In this document: positions 8,582-17,028 of the stretch, piece by piece
Layout of the letters: the number at the start of each line of letters is the position of its first letter
How positions within the stretch are numbered: the first letter of the stretch is position 1
Source of the DNA: CBDHGY01 sp965263325
GTDB taxonomy: Bacteria; Pseudomonadota; Alphaproteobacteria; Caulobacterales; Hyphomonadaceae
DNA: 64,000 bases
NCBI GenBank assembly: GCA_965263325.1
Contig: CBDHGY010000002.1
Span: 1,488,001 to 1,552,000 of the forward strand
Direction of reading: 5' to 3'
Translations under genes and position numbers: made by a program
The notes under the pieces: generated by a model
The model's input: only the letters and a program-made list of their open reading frames with translations
The model's database searches: none
What the model was told of the DNA's origin: nothing

Positions 8582-9001
8582 CTATTCGCTTGCGTGATCT
8601 AAGATAGACCGCCAAATTTGAACTTCGCGGTAAATGAAACGCCACTCGCCGCGGCGCTTCTCTAATCGGTCACGGTACACCCCGCGCAGCTGAATCAGCT
8701 TGCCCTTGTTCTTCGAATGACCATCAGCATCATAATACGCTTCGCTGGTCGCCGTATCGCTGTCAATTTCAATTGCAGGGGTATAAAGATTGTGGCGCAG
8801 ACCTTCGACAGGATCGCGCAGTTTGCTAATCCACTTCTGAAATCCCATTGTGATCTCTTCGATACCGGTATTGATACGGCCATCAAAATTCACAGCGGCA
8901 TCTTCCCAGAAGAAAGCAGCAATTTCTTCTGCTGTGCCGCGATCGGTGGCGAAGCAGTATTTCGCCAGCACGTTCGAAATTTGTTCGTAGTCTGACGACA
9001 T
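8582..9001 (-). CDS. SnoaL/NTF2-like protein
   Basis: A 139-aa protein of the NTF2-like superfamily (SnoaL-like). It has the N-terminal helix with YEQISNVLAKYCFATDRGTA and a conical beta-sheet ending in GEWRFIYREVQIWRS. Members include ketosteroid isomerase-like enzymes, dehydratases and non-catalytic binding proteins, so no reaction can be assigned. It lies 158 bases downstream of a short-chain dehydrogenase on the same strand. Such pairs are common in alphaproteobacterial catabolic or steroid-like pathways, which suggests but does not prove a shared substrate. Confidence 0.8.
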   Translation of the reverse strand: MSSDYEQISNVLAKYCFATDRGTAEEIAAFFWEDAAVNFDGRINTGIEEITMGFQKWISKLRDPVEGLRHNLYTPAIEIDSDTATSEAYYDADGHSKNKGKLIQLRGVYRDRLEKRRGEWRFIYREVQIWRSILDHASE

Positions 9002-9159
9002 TTTTCCTTCCTAATTTATCTACCCCAAATCTATCTCGAGCAGATCAGCATTTTTCGATTCTCAAAATAGACATCCGCCCGGTGGCGAAGCAAATGCCCA
9101 TGCCAGCATTTTGGTGATATAGCACCTGGGTGAACTGAATGAATACCCGCCCATGCCAC

Positions 9160-9993
9160 TCAAGACCGGGCCGTCATACCGCCATCAACGACAAATTCCT
9201 GACCGGTCACAAAACTCGCCGCATCAGACGCAAGATAAACGATCATGTCAGCCACTTCTTCAGGCAAGCCAGCACGTTGCATTGGCGTGTTCATTTGCGC
9301 GATGGCGTTCGGATCCAACATATTCGCGCCGGTCTCTGCTGTGAGTTGTGCGATGGTTTCCTCGTCCGCACCAGCTTCCATCATATTAGTAATGGATTTC
9401 GTCCAGATCGGTGTATCGATAATGCCAGGGTGAACGGAGTTCACGCGAATGCCAAAGCCCATTTGCGCGCATTCAATGGCCGCAGATTTTGAGAACAAAC
9501 GCACCGCGCCTTTCGACGTTGAATATGGGCTGGCTCCTGCTGCTCCTCGCAGGCCCGCAACGGAAGAGATGTTAATAATGGAGCCGCCCGGGCCGCCCTC
9601 GCCAAGTGCACGCATCAAGGCCCGCGTGCCGAGAAAAACGCTGTCGACATTTACCTCCATCTGACGGCGCCAGTCTGCGAGGCTCATATCTGTAATTGGG
9701 CCAGCAACAGCGATGCCGGCATTGTTGACGAGCACTTGCGGCGTCTTGCCAAAAGCTTCCGACGCTTCCGCAACGACGCTTTCCCAACGCGCCTCGTCTG
9801 CGACATTCTGTAAAGCGGTCGCCACTTTGCCGCCATCTCGCACGATTGCTTCGGCAGTTTGATCTAGTCCATCCTTCTCAATGTCGGTTGCGAAGACGTT
9901 CGCCCCAGCCGCAGCAAGGCCTTTCGCCGCGGCGCGCCCAATGCCGCTGGCTGCGCCAGTCACGATCGCGGTCTTGTTTTCCAGGCCTTTCAT
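9160..9993 (-). CDS. Short-chain dehydrogenase/reductase
   Basis: A 277-aa classical SDR. The cofactor motif is TGAASGIGRAAAKGLA near the N-terminus, with an aspartate at the end of the second strand (FATDIEKDG), which suggests a preference for NAD over NADP. The catalytic Ser-Tyr-Lys appears in NISSVAGLRG and YSTSKGAV; NNAG is present. The C-terminus VTGQEFVVDGGMTA is typical. The substrate cannot be told; the downstream NTF2-like gene may work with it. Confidence 0.9.
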   Translation of the reverse strand: MKGLENKTAIVTGAASGIGRAAAKGLAAAGANVFATDIEKDGLDQTAEAIVRDGGKVATALQNVADEARWESVVAEASEAFGKTPQVLVNNAGIAVAGPITDMSLADWRRQMEVNVDSVFLGTRALMRALGEGGPGGSIINISSVAGLRGAAGASPYSTSKGAVRLFSKSAAIECAQMGFGIRVNSVHPGIIDTPIWTKSITNMMEAGADEETIAQLTAETGANMLDPNAIAQMNTPMQRAGLPEEVADMIVYLASDAASFVTGQEFVVDGGMTARS

Positions 9994-10054
9994 GAATGCC
10001 CTCCCATTGTTCTGGTAATCTTTAGACAGGCTAGCCCATTACCACAGGATAAAC

Positions 10055-10086
10055 AAAACCCTCCGGCAAAATGCCAGAGGGTTTTT
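10055..10086 (-). terminator. Rho-independent terminator
   Basis: An inverted repeat with arms AAAACCCTC and GAGGGTTTT around a GGCA/TGCC inner stem, bounded by A-tract and T-tract, so it works in both directions. It lies between the end of amt and the start of the SDR gene, both on the minus strand, and would stop amt transcripts. Confidence 0.8.
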
Positions 10087-10196
10087 ACTCTACCTGACCT
10101 GAGAACACCTCTTGTTCAAAAGGCGACTAAATTAATCTACTCGCGCACCTTCGGCGACCTGTACGTTCGTCACAATCGCCGAGGTATTAAAGAGTT

Positions 10197-10235
10197 CCGG
10201 CAGGCCCTTGAGAGGGCATCTTTCAGGCCTGCCGG
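10197..10235. repeat. Perfect 10-bp inverted repeat after amt
   Basis: Arms CCGGCAGGCC (10197-10206) and GGCCTGCCGG (10226-10235) are perfectly complementary. A second short stem GCCCT/AGGGC (10204-10208 and 10213-10217) competes with the left arm. It lies just after the amt stop codon and may be a 3' stem or a first, weak terminator; a clear T-tract is absent. Confidence 0.5.
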
Positions 10236-10248
10236 CCCGGACCCGGGG

Positions 10249-11586
10249 CTAGCCGAACTCCGGATAAGCTTCGATGCCAACCTCGGATCTGTCGAGGCCT
10301 TCCATCTGGTCTTCATCGCTGACACGCACACCGAGTGTGAACTTAAGCGCCAACCATACGACAGCAGAGGCAATCGATACAAAGACTGCACACGCCAGAA
10401 CGCCCACGGCCTGGACGCCGAAATTCGTTCCGGAGTTTGTGAGCGGAACAGCCATGGTTCCCCAAATACCCGCAACGAGGTGTGCAGGGATCGCACCGAC
10501 CACATCATCGATCTTCAACTTGTCGAGCAACGGAACGGTCAGAACAACCAGGACACCACCGATAGCACCGATAATCATCGCCATTGGCGCGCTCGGTGTG
10601 AGCGGCTCAGCGGTGATTGCGACCAGTCCACCAATTGCACCGTTGAATGCCATCGTTGCGTCAATCTTACCTTTGTAGAGCAGACCGGTCAGCAACATCG
10701 CCGCAAGAACACCGCCGCAAGCCGCGAGGTTGGTGTTTGCAAAGATTTGAGACACAGAGTTGATGTCTTCAATCGTTCCAGCCGCGAGCTGTGATGCACC
10801 GTTAAAGCCGAACCAGCCAAACCAAAGGATAAATGTACCCAGGCCTGCGAGCGGGATATTTGACCCAGGCATTGGGTTCGTCTGCTTGCCAAAATACTTG
10901 CCAGCGCGCGGTCCGATAATGATCGCGCCCATCAGCGCGGCCCAGCCACCTGTCGAGTGAACAAGTGTCGATCCAGCAAAGTCAGAGAAGCCCATATCGT
11001 AAAGTGCGCCTTCGCCCCACTGCCATGAAGCTACTACCGGATAGATGAACCCGGTCAGCACGACGGTAAACAGAAGGAATGGCAGGAGCTTTACGCGCTC
11101 CGCCACCGTGCCAGATACGATGGACGCGGCTGTTGCAACGAACACCATCTGGAAGAACCAGTCTGATGCGAGTGCGTAGTCGCCGTGGCTTTCACCAAGT
11201 GCGCCAAAGTCTGCAGGCACAAAGTTGTTACCAACCCATTCACCCAGAAGCCAACTATCTCCTGGATAAGCTGTATTGTATCCCACGAAGTAGAACATGA
11301 TGCCGGCAATCGAGAACAAAGCGATGTTCTTCATCGACTGCATGGCCGCGTTTTTCTTGCGAACCATACCTGCTTCCAGACACAGGAAACCTGCCGCCAT
11401 GAACATGACCAGGAACCCGCCAATCAGGAAGAGATAACTGTTATCTACATAAGCGCTGGATGCGCCTTCCAGCGCAGCGATACGCTCTTCTAGCGTCGCC
11501 TCCTGCGCAAAAGCGGCCGCCGACGCCGCGAGACTTGTCAGGGCAAGCGCCCCGGTGCGCACCATGCGCGAAACATTCATACCCAT
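10249..11586 (-). CDS. amt: Ammonium transporter
   Basis: A 445-aa Amt/MEP/Rh channel with a cleavable signal peptide (ending AAAFAQ) before eleven membrane segments, as in E. coli AmtB. Conserved pore elements include the two-histidine positions in STLVHSTGGWAALMGA and VAGIWGTMAVP, plus the FGFNG and the C-terminal regulatory tail (DEDQMEGLDRSEVGIEAY) that binds PII proteins. A GAGGG site precedes the ATG at 11586. No glnK lies beside it in this window, which is unusual because amtB and glnK are usually paired. Confidence 0.95.
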   Translation of the reverse strand: MGMNVSRMVRTGALALTSLAASAAAFAQEATLEERIAALEGASSAYVDNSYLFLIGGFLVMFMAAGFLCLEAGMVRKKNAAMQSMKNIALFSIAGIMFYFVGYNTAYPGDSWLLGEWVGNNFVPADFGALGESHGDYALASDWFFQMVFVATAASIVSGTVAERVKLLPFLLFTVVLTGFIYPVVASWQWGEGALYDMGFSDFAGSTLVHSTGGWAALMGAIIIGPRAGKYFGKQTNPMPGSNIPLAGLGTFILWFGWFGFNGASQLAAGTIEDINSVSQIFANTNLAACGGVLAAMLLTGLLYKGKIDATMAFNGAIGGLVAITAEPLTPSAPMAMIIGAIGGVLVVLTVPLLDKLKIDDVVGAIPAHLVAGIWGTMAVPLTNSGTNFGVQAVGVLACAVFVSIASAVVWLALKFTLGVRVSDEDQMEGLDRSEVGIEAYPEFG

Positions 11587-11673
11587 ATTGAGCCCTCTCT
11601 GTTACTTCCGCTCAGTGCGAACTATGCGAAACCACCACAAAGCGGGCAGGATTCATTAACTGTCTGCAAAGAG

Positions 11674-11710
11674 AAAACCCGCCTCTGCACAATGCTGAGG
11701 CGGGTTTTTT
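11674..11710 (-). terminator. Rho-independent terminator
   Basis: Arms AAAACCCGCCTC and GAGGCGGGTTTT around an 11-base loop, with A and T tracts on both sides. It lies between the end of the M56-M23 peptidase gene and the start of amt and would end the blaI-M56 transcript. Confidence 0.85.
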
Positions 11711-11729
11711 GTAAGTGCCTGATTATTGA

Positions 11730-13136
11730 TCAGTTGCCGATGAAGTCGATATCAAAGCGTTGAGGATCATATTGTTTATAGGCAGGCTTGCCGTGAATCT
11801 CGCCCTCACCGGGCTTCAGAACCTCAAAATGCACGTGCGGCTTTCGGTCAGGGCCGGTTGACCCCATGAGGCCGATAATCTGACCAGCCTCAACCAAATC
11901 ACCTTTTTTCACCTTGATCTTGTAAAGATGGCCGAACGAAATCCGGCGCTTGTCTGCCAGCTCGATGACGATCTTTTTGCCATAACCTTTTTTGTAATCG
12001 GCGAAGATCACTTTGCCAGATGCCGGGGTCATGATGACCTGCTTCATCTCGCCCGCAATATCGATGCCCGCGTGCCAGCTATCTTTTTCAGTGTATGGAT
12101 CCTTGCGGACCCCGTATGGGCTAACGATTTTCCCCGTCGCCACAATCGGATGCGTAAACACATCAGACGGCCCGTTCGCCTTGATGCCTTGCGCCAGCGC
12201 CAACGGCACTGCAAGCAAAGCTGCTAAACCCGCGATCCATCCCAAACGAGAAGGGCTTGGCCCTTGCGTATTCATGACCGAACTCACGCGGCGCTTTAGG
12301 CTGCCGCGATCTTTGAGGATAAAGGCTGCTACGGGAAGCGGCTCACGAGACGCTTGCTGGCGGGCAACATCCACCAAGGCCTGAGCATATGCCTTAGGCG
12401 ATCCCGTTAGGGCAATCGTGCGCGCATCGCAGCTGGCCTCTCGGTAGAAATCGAGCCGCCTGCGCGCCAGCCATGCGAAGGGCGAGAACCAGAGAAGATC
12501 AGCAACGATGCGCTCAAACGGGCGCGTGATATGATCGTGGCGGGCGATGTGAATACTCTCATGCGCGATAATCATGTCTTCGTGGCCCGATCCGACCAAA
12601 TGCACCGGCAGATATATGCGGCTTTGCTGGATACCCGCGGTAAATGGCGAGGCTGCATGTTCGAGCGACATTATGGCAGGAGAGCTTTTGATGCCGGAAC
12701 GCTCTGCCCATTGCTCACTCACGCGCATCAAATCCGCATCAGTGACAGGCTGCGCAGTTGATTTCAGCGACTGTAAACGCCTTTGAGCTCTTAGTGCGCA
12801 GATGAAACGCAGCACCCAACCGGCCGCAAGAAGCGCAATCAAAGCCGTCGTCAGTGTGATCGGAAAGGCATCGCCCGGCGCGGCGGCATCTGGTAACCCT
12901 GCATCAACTGCGGCGAGACCAAAGTCGGGCATTGCAGGTATTGGCAACTCGCCCATCGCGCTCGGCCAGAGATAAGCCGCGCCTGCGGTCAACCAGGGCA
13001 AGACCATCAGGAAGGCCGCGCCGCGCCAAATGGTACGCGCAAAATGGGCCCCTGAATAACGCGACAACAGCTCAGCCGCTCCCGCGAGCATCCCCGTCCA
13101 AATCAGAGATACTCCGATGAATAGTCCCAGGCTCAT
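11730..13136 (-). CDS. M56-M23 fusion metallopeptidase (BlaR1-like sensor)
   Basis: A 468-aa membrane protein joining two zinc-peptidase families. The N-terminal part has several membrane segments and a BlaR1/MecR1-type M56 core with the HExxH motif (IIAHESIHIARHDH, near residue 195) and a downstream EASCDAR. A further hydrophobic segment (LGWIAGLAALLAVPLALAQG) leads to a C-terminal M23/LytM domain with WHAGIDIAG, HLYKIKVKKGD and HVHFEVLK carrying the Zn ligands. The M56 part would cut or signal to the BlaI repressor encoded three bases upstream; the LytM part may bind or cut peptidoglycan, so the protein may sense wall state. The function is inferred. Confidence 0.88.
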   Translation of the reverse strand: MSLGLFIGVSLIWTGMLAGAAELLSRYSGAHFARTIWRGAAFLMVLPWLTAGAAYLWPSAMGELPIPAMPDFGLAAVDAGLPDAAAPGDAFPITLTTALIALLAAGWVLRFICALRAQRRLQSLKSTAQPVTDADLMRVSEQWAERSGIKSSPAIMSLEHAASPFTAGIQQSRIYLPVHLVGSGHEDMIIAHESIHIARHDHITRPFERIVADLLWFSPFAWLARRRLDFYREASCDARTIALTGSPKAYAQALVDVARQQASREPLPVAAFILKDRGSLKRRVSSVMNTQGPSPSRLGWIAGLAALLAVPLALAQGIKANGPSDVFTHPIVATGKIVSPYGVRKDPYTEKDSWHAGIDIAGEMKQVIMTPASGKVIFADYKKGYGKKIVIELADKRRISFGHLYKIKVKKGDLVEAGQIIGLMGSTGPDRKPHVHFEVLKPGEGEIHGKPAYKQYDPQRFDIDFIGN

Positions 13137-13139
13137 CCC

Positions 13140-13511
13140 CTATTCTCCCTTGTCAGAGGCGTTTATGATCGCGTTCAGCTCTTCGAGTTCTTCCTCGCTG
13201 AGGTGCGGGCTGTCGGCGAACATCGCCGCAGGCAGCGCCCCGTCCATATCGAGCACGCTGCGCGCAAGATGGCGCACCATGGCTCCGAGCGTGGCAACGC
13301 GTTCAAGTTCCGGCGTGTAAACGGCAAGACCGCCGCTATCATCCCGGGACACCCAACCTTTCGTTTCCATTCGATTGAGTACGGTGCGTGTGGTCGAGGC
13401 TTTCCAGCCCTGGCTCGGGCCAACAGCTTCGTGGATCTCTCGCGCAGATCGCGGCGAGCCCGACCAAAGATACTTCAGCAGGGCGAGTTCGGATGCATTG
13501 GGACGTGACAT
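13140..13511 (-). CDS. blaI: BlaI/MecI/CopY-family repressor
   Basis: A 123-aa winged-helix repressor. It starts MSRPNASELALLKYLWSGSP; the recognition region is STTRTVLNRMETKGWVSRDD, and an acidic C-terminal dimer domain follows. The ATG at 13511 gives the family N-terminus; a longer reading adds 12 residues over a probable operator. It is paired with the M56-M23 peptidase three bases downstream, the same logic as blaI-blaR1: the peptidase inactivates the repressor when a wall signal arrives. No beta-lactamase is adjacent, so the regulated targets may be this operon itself. Confidence 0.88.
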   Translation of the reverse strand: MSRPNASELALLKYLWSGSPRSAREIHEAVGPSQGWKASTTRTVLNRMETKGWVSRDDSGGLAVYTPELERVATLGAMVRHLARSVLDMDGALPAAMFADSPHLSEEELEELNAIINASDKGE

Positions 13512-13512
13512 G

Positions 13513-13526
13513 TGTAACACATTACA
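13513..13526. promoter_or_regulatory. Candidate BlaI operator
   Basis: The dyad TGTAA-CACA-TTACA lies immediately upstream of the blaI start codon. BlaI/CopY repressors bind TACA/TGTA-type dyads, and autoregulation of the blaI-blaR unit is the family rule. Only one clear copy is seen; a related GTAACA half lies a few bases further upstream. Confidence 0.5.
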
Positions 13527-13663
13527 GGCGTAACATGTTGGGGTCAATAGAATTTAGGGACATGACCAGACTGGTTACGGGCTTTTAATTTCGCCAGCAG
13601 GTTTGCCTCCACCCGGAATGTTTCCAAGCAGAGAAAAAAGCTGATTGTTCTACGCCAGCGGAC

Positions 13664-14029
13664 TTAAAGCCTACTGCAAACACCGCGCACCGGGCGCGGC
13701 CCCGTCAAGGCGCGGCGATCATCAAGCACATTAGACATAAAGGGCGACAACGCCCGGTTTTGCCGAATGATCGAAATTTGGAAAGCAGGTAGCGGCGGCG
13801 CGGTACGCGGCACCCTCTTTTGCTTTCCGCCCGGCAGGCCGCGTTTGATCTCGGCCTTCTCAGTGTGACAGCGCGCAGTGATGGCCGGGGGGCAAATGCT
13901 AGCCTCTTCCATATGGCGAGGGATCCCAACCCCGCCCTGCACGCGTTTCAGAACATTGCGAACACATTGCACTGCCCGGCGCGCAAGACGGCGGAAACGC
14001 AGCCCCACTCGGCGGATTTTTTCTGACAT
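13664..14029 (-). CDS. Doubtful ORF behind a LexA box
   Basis: An open frame of 121 codons starting MSEKIRRVGLRFRRLARR, strongly basic at the N-terminus. I recognise no domain. The only reason to list it is that the start lies two bases downstream of a perfect LexA box (14032-14046). There is no Shine-Dalgarno sequence, and the protein has no clear hydrophobic core. It may be a real SOS-controlled gene, a decayed one, or chance within a 620-base stretch (13548-14171) in which I see no other gene. Confidence 0.2.
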   Translation of the reverse strand: MSEKIRRVGLRFRRLARRAVQCVRNVLKRVQGGVGIPRHMEEASICPPAITARCHTEKAEIKRGLPGGKQKRVPRTAPPLPAFQISIIRQNRALSPFMSNVLDDRRALTGPRPVRGVCSRL

Positions 14030-14031
14030 TT

Positions 14032-14046
14032 GTTCGCTATTTGTTC
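14032..14046. promoter_or_regulatory. LexA box (GTTC-N7-GTTC)
   Basis: The sequence GTTC-GCTATTT-GTTC (GAAC-N7-GAAC on the minus strand) fits the alphaproteobacterial LexA consensus exactly. On the minus strand a possible -35 TTGACC lies some 40 bases upstream (near 14085). It faces the doubtful 121-codon frame and is also 126 bases before the plus-strand 438-aa gene. Confidence 0.6.
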
Positions 14047-14171
14047 TCATACCTTGAGAGCTAATAAATCGGCATGAAAAGGTCAAGATAGCATAGGAAT
14101 TATTTCTAGGTTTTTTGCCGAGCATTAACATCAATTCTGTATTCTGAGTTTTTGATGGTTGAAGGCTTACA

Positions 14172-15488
14172 GTGTCATCCATATACCGCGACAATCCCGC
14201 GCTGCTGCGATCAGATAGCGAGCTCACTCATTTAATAAGGGTGCCCTTACACGTCGCGCTATTAAATACTGGCGACCCAGTTTTGGACGCTTATTTCGGG
14301 TCACCCCCTGAAGCCGACAGAGATATTCACCTTTCCCAACCGAAGCCAGGTGAAATTGCAAGCGGCACTAACCTAATTTCAGGCTCGCCAGAGCAATTAG
14401 GGTTTCGCTGGGCGATACTCGAAATGCTCGACTATCTCGGCTGGGAGTCTGGAAAACACACCATGAATTGCGATCACATCTGGAACCGACAACGTTGGGC
14501 CCAAGACTGGTTTAAGGAACTGGAATATGCATTTTCAGCTGAGGACGCGCTGTTTCTCTTAAACTTTCACGCTTGCCGTTTTCCGGGCGGATATGGTCAA
14601 GTCATCAGCTGGACCCTCGCACCGTGGCATGATTTCAATCACGTGGTTGAGAGGTCGTCTGTTGAGGACCACCCTGCTTTTCTTCTGACAGTGCGGCGAA
14701 TATTGAAGTTGGCTGACGCCGACCCAGACAAACACTATTATGAGGGCACCAAATTACTGTTGCAGCGTTGCTGTGAGTATTTGGACGTCGACTTCGCGAC
14801 GACCAATTTTGCAGCGATTGGAACGAGTGACGGTGAATTTGTTGAAGCACACAGAAAGCACTGTGTTTCAGAGAGTGGGCGATTTTTTCAAAAGCTTCTC
14901 GAAGAGGAACCAAACAAGACCAAATCTGCCGATTACTATCTTTCCAATTACGACCGTCACCTTGCGGCGTATTATGAGCTTTCGCCTCATGAAGCTGGGA
15001 CGTTCTTCCTGGATGCTATTCGATGCGATTCAGCGAAGCGGCGCATCAAAGTTGAAGGCCAGAAACGCGGCGTGAATGTTGAAACATTCTACCGCTTTGG
15101 TTTTCTTCCGCCGATGTTCACGAATGTTTTCGGCAGGATGGAAACGGACCTACAGAACCGAAAGTTGGCGTTTACCAAAGAGCAGGCTTTTGAGCTGTTG
15201 GAGCACGCTCATCATTATCCATGGCGAGACTTTCTTGAAGCCCCCGTTTTAAGGGCGGCTCTTGATACGCTTGATCCCTCAGACCCAAAGCATGTCACTT
15301 TGGTCAAGTCGTACCAAGATGCTCAATTTGGGGACAATTTGAAGGCACGGGCCCGCAAGTATATAATTGACCGGTATCTCGGATATCGAGTTCCGCCGGT
15401 AAGCCTTGCCGTGATGGGTCGAACTCTGCAACGAGGCTACGAGCGCATTTGCAATTACATCGGTGAAAGTAGCGTACATAGGATTTAG
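14172..15488 (+). CDS. Uncharacterised protein (438 aa)
   Basis: A soluble 438-aa protein from a GTG start (MSSIYRDNPALLRSDSELTH). No signal peptide, membrane segment or familiar motif is visible. It is rich in aromatic residues and histidine, with clusters such as WTLAPWHDFNHVV and LLEHAHHYPWRDFLEAP, and looks mainly helical. Base composition is less GC-rich than the flanking genes, and it is bordered by long non-coding stretches, which fits acquisition by transfer. The nearest regulatory signal is the LexA box upstream. I cannot assign a function. Confidence 0.7.
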   Translation: MSSIYRDNPALLRSDSELTHLIRVPLHVALLNTGDPVLDAYFGSPPEADRDIHLSQPKPGEIASGTNLISGSPEQLGFRWAILEMLDYLGWESGKHTMNCDHIWNRQRWAQDWFKELEYAFSAEDALFLLNFHACRFPGGYGQVISWTLAPWHDFNHVVERSSVEDHPAFLLTVRRILKLADADPDKHYYEGTKLLLQRCCEYLDVDFATTNFAAIGTSDGEFVEAHRKHCVSESGRFFQKLLEEEPNKTKSADYYLSNYDRHLAAYYELSPHEAGTFFLDAIRCDSAKRRIKVEGQKRGVNVETFYRFGFLPPMFTNVFGRMETDLQNRKLAFTKEQAFELLEHAHHYPWRDFLEAPVLRAALDTLDPSDPKHVTLVKSYQDAQFGDNLKARARKYIIDRYLGYRVPPVSLAVMGRTLQRGYERICNYIGESSVHRI

Positions 15489-15685
15489 AGAAATTCTCCG
15501 GCCGATATCGTGAATTTGAGGATTTCCAGCATTTGTTCCCACGATGCTCTGCTTAACCCTGTCCCCCTTGCCCTTATTCCCCCTTTCCCTTATAGCGCCC
15601 GCTTGATGAAACGGCGGCGCAAGGCCGTACGTGTCAGGTTGTCACCCGCGAAACGCAGGCGGACTCCAGGGCGAAAGGACATATT

Positions 15686-16348
15686 ATGCCAGATCGTATT
15701 GAACTCAACGTCGACGTGCGTCCGCGCACCGGCAAAGGCGGAGCGCGTGAGGCACGCCGCAACGGCCTCGTACCAGGCGTGCTTTATGGCGGCGGGCAAG
15801 ATCCGGTCGCGATCACACTGCGCAAGAATGAAGTGCTGAAAGCCATCAACACAGGCCAGTTCCTCTCTTCTACGGTTGACCTCATTCATGAAGGCAAAAA
15901 ACAGCTCGTGATCCCGCAAGCCGTTCAGATGCACCCGGTCTCTGACCAACCGCAACATGTTGACCTGTTCCGCGTTGACGAAAACCAGATCATTCAGGTG
16001 GAAGTCGCGGTGAACTTTATCGGCGAAGAAGTCTGCCCAGGCATCAAGAAGGGCGGCAACCTGAACGTTGTGCGCTTTGCTGTTGAGCTGAACGTGAAAG
16101 CTGGTGCGATTCCGGAGTCCCTCACGGCGGATATCTCAGAACTTGAAATCGGCGACAATGTCAAAATTTCAGACATCGCCCTGCCAGATGGTGCCACACC
16201 CACCATCACTGACCGCGACTTTACAATTGCCACGATTGCTGGCCGCGGCGGCGCAGTTGAGTCCGATGATGCGGGCGAAGGCGAAGCGGCTGAAGGTGCA
16301 GAAGCTGCAGCGGAAGGCGAAGCAAAAGCTGAAGGCGGAGACAGCTAA
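15686..16348 (+). CDS. rplY: Ribosomal protein L25 (Ctc form)
   Basis: A 220-aa 50S subunit protein of the long L25/Ctc type that binds 5S rRNA. The N-terminal RNA-binding domain has RTGKGGAREARRNGLVPGVLYG; the C-terminal TL5-like beta domain follows, then an Ala-Glu-Gly-rich tail (AGEGEAAEGAEAAAEGEAKA) common in alphaproteobacteria. An AAGGA site precedes the ATG. Directly downstream is pth, the usual partner. Confidence 0.96.
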   Translation: MPDRIELNVDVRPRTGKGGAREARRNGLVPGVLYGGGQDPVAITLRKNEVLKAINTGQFLSSTVDLIHEGKKQLVIPQAVQMHPVSDQPQHVDLFRVDENQIIQVEVAVNFIGEEVCPGIKKGGNLNVVRFAVELNVKAGAIPESLTADISELEIGDNVKISDIALPDGATPTITDRDFTIATIAGRGGAVESDDAGEGEAAEGAEAAAEGEAKAEGGDS

Positions 16349-16422
16349 TCTTCGAGCGCTTGCGATCTGCGATTGCCCGCCTATTTGGGTGGTCGCAGAC
16401 GCAATCCGAAGGTGAAGCTCCC

Positions 16423-17028
16423 ATGCTGATCATTGCAGGCCAGGGAAACCCCGGCGAGAAATACTCAGGCAACCGTCACAATATCGGTTTTATGGCGCTC
16501 GACGAGATCGCGCGCCATCATGGCTTTGGTCCGTGGAAAGCAAAATTCGGCGGCCAAACCGCAGAAGGCTGGATTGAAGGCGACGGCGCGCGTGTGAAAG
16601 CGCTGCTGATCAAGCCTGCAACCTTCTATAATGAAACTGGGCGCAGCGTTGGCGAAGCCGCGCGCTTTTACAAACTCACCGGCGAAGACGTCATTGTTTT
16701 TCATGACGAGATTGATCTCGCTCCGGGGCGCATTCGCGTCAAAACTGGCGGCGGGCATTCGGGCAATAACGGGATCAAATCACTGATCTCGCATCTCGGA
16801 AATGACTTCCGGCGCATAAGGCTCGGCGTCGGGCATCCGGGCGATAAGTCCAAGGTAATGCCTTATGTGCTGGCTGATTTTCCTAAGGCCGATCAAAAGT
16901 GGCTGGAAGACCTCATCGACGCGTGCGCGCGGGCTCTACCCTTTTTAGCGGCTGGCGAGGATGAGCGGTTTCAAACGGAAGTCTTACGCCTCGCACCAGC
17001 CCCGAAACACGACCCGCGCCAATCATAA
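16423..17028 (+). CDS. pth: Peptidyl-tRNA hydrolase
   Basis: A 201-aa enzyme that releases peptides from tRNAs dropped by the ribosome. Family motifs are IIAGQGNPGEKYSGNRHNIG with the catalytic His, KPATFYNETGRSV, VFHDEIDLAPGRIRVKTGGG with the catalytic Asp, and GHNGIK-like SGNNGIKSLI. The ATG at 16423 gives the standard N-terminus; an upstream TTG at 16360 would add 21 non-family residues. It is co-transcribed with rplY. Confidence 0.95.
   Translation: MLIIAGQGNPGEKYSGNRHNIGFMALDEIARHHGFGPWKAKFGGQTAEGWIEGDGARVKALLIKPATFYNETGRSVGEAARFYKLTGEDVIVFHDEIDLAPGRIRVKTGGGHSGNNGIKSLISHLGNDFRRIRLGVGHPGDKSKVMPYVLADFPKADQKWLEDLIDACARALPFLAAGEDERFQTEVLRLAPAPKHDPRQS

Noticed and set aside
13950..13975. Second LexA-like pair GAAC-ATTGC-GAAC
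   Set aside because: The spacer is five bases, not seven, so it does not fit the LexA consensus.
13560..14100. Possible 6S, tmRNA or other structural RNA
   Set aside because: I looked for tmRNA tag codons, the SRP GGAAGGAAGCAG-type core and RNase P core motifs and found none.
13664..14227. 187-aa minus-strand frame
   Set aside because: The extension above 14029 runs across the LexA box, the spacer and the first codons of the 438-aa gene; only the shorter part is kept, at low confidence.
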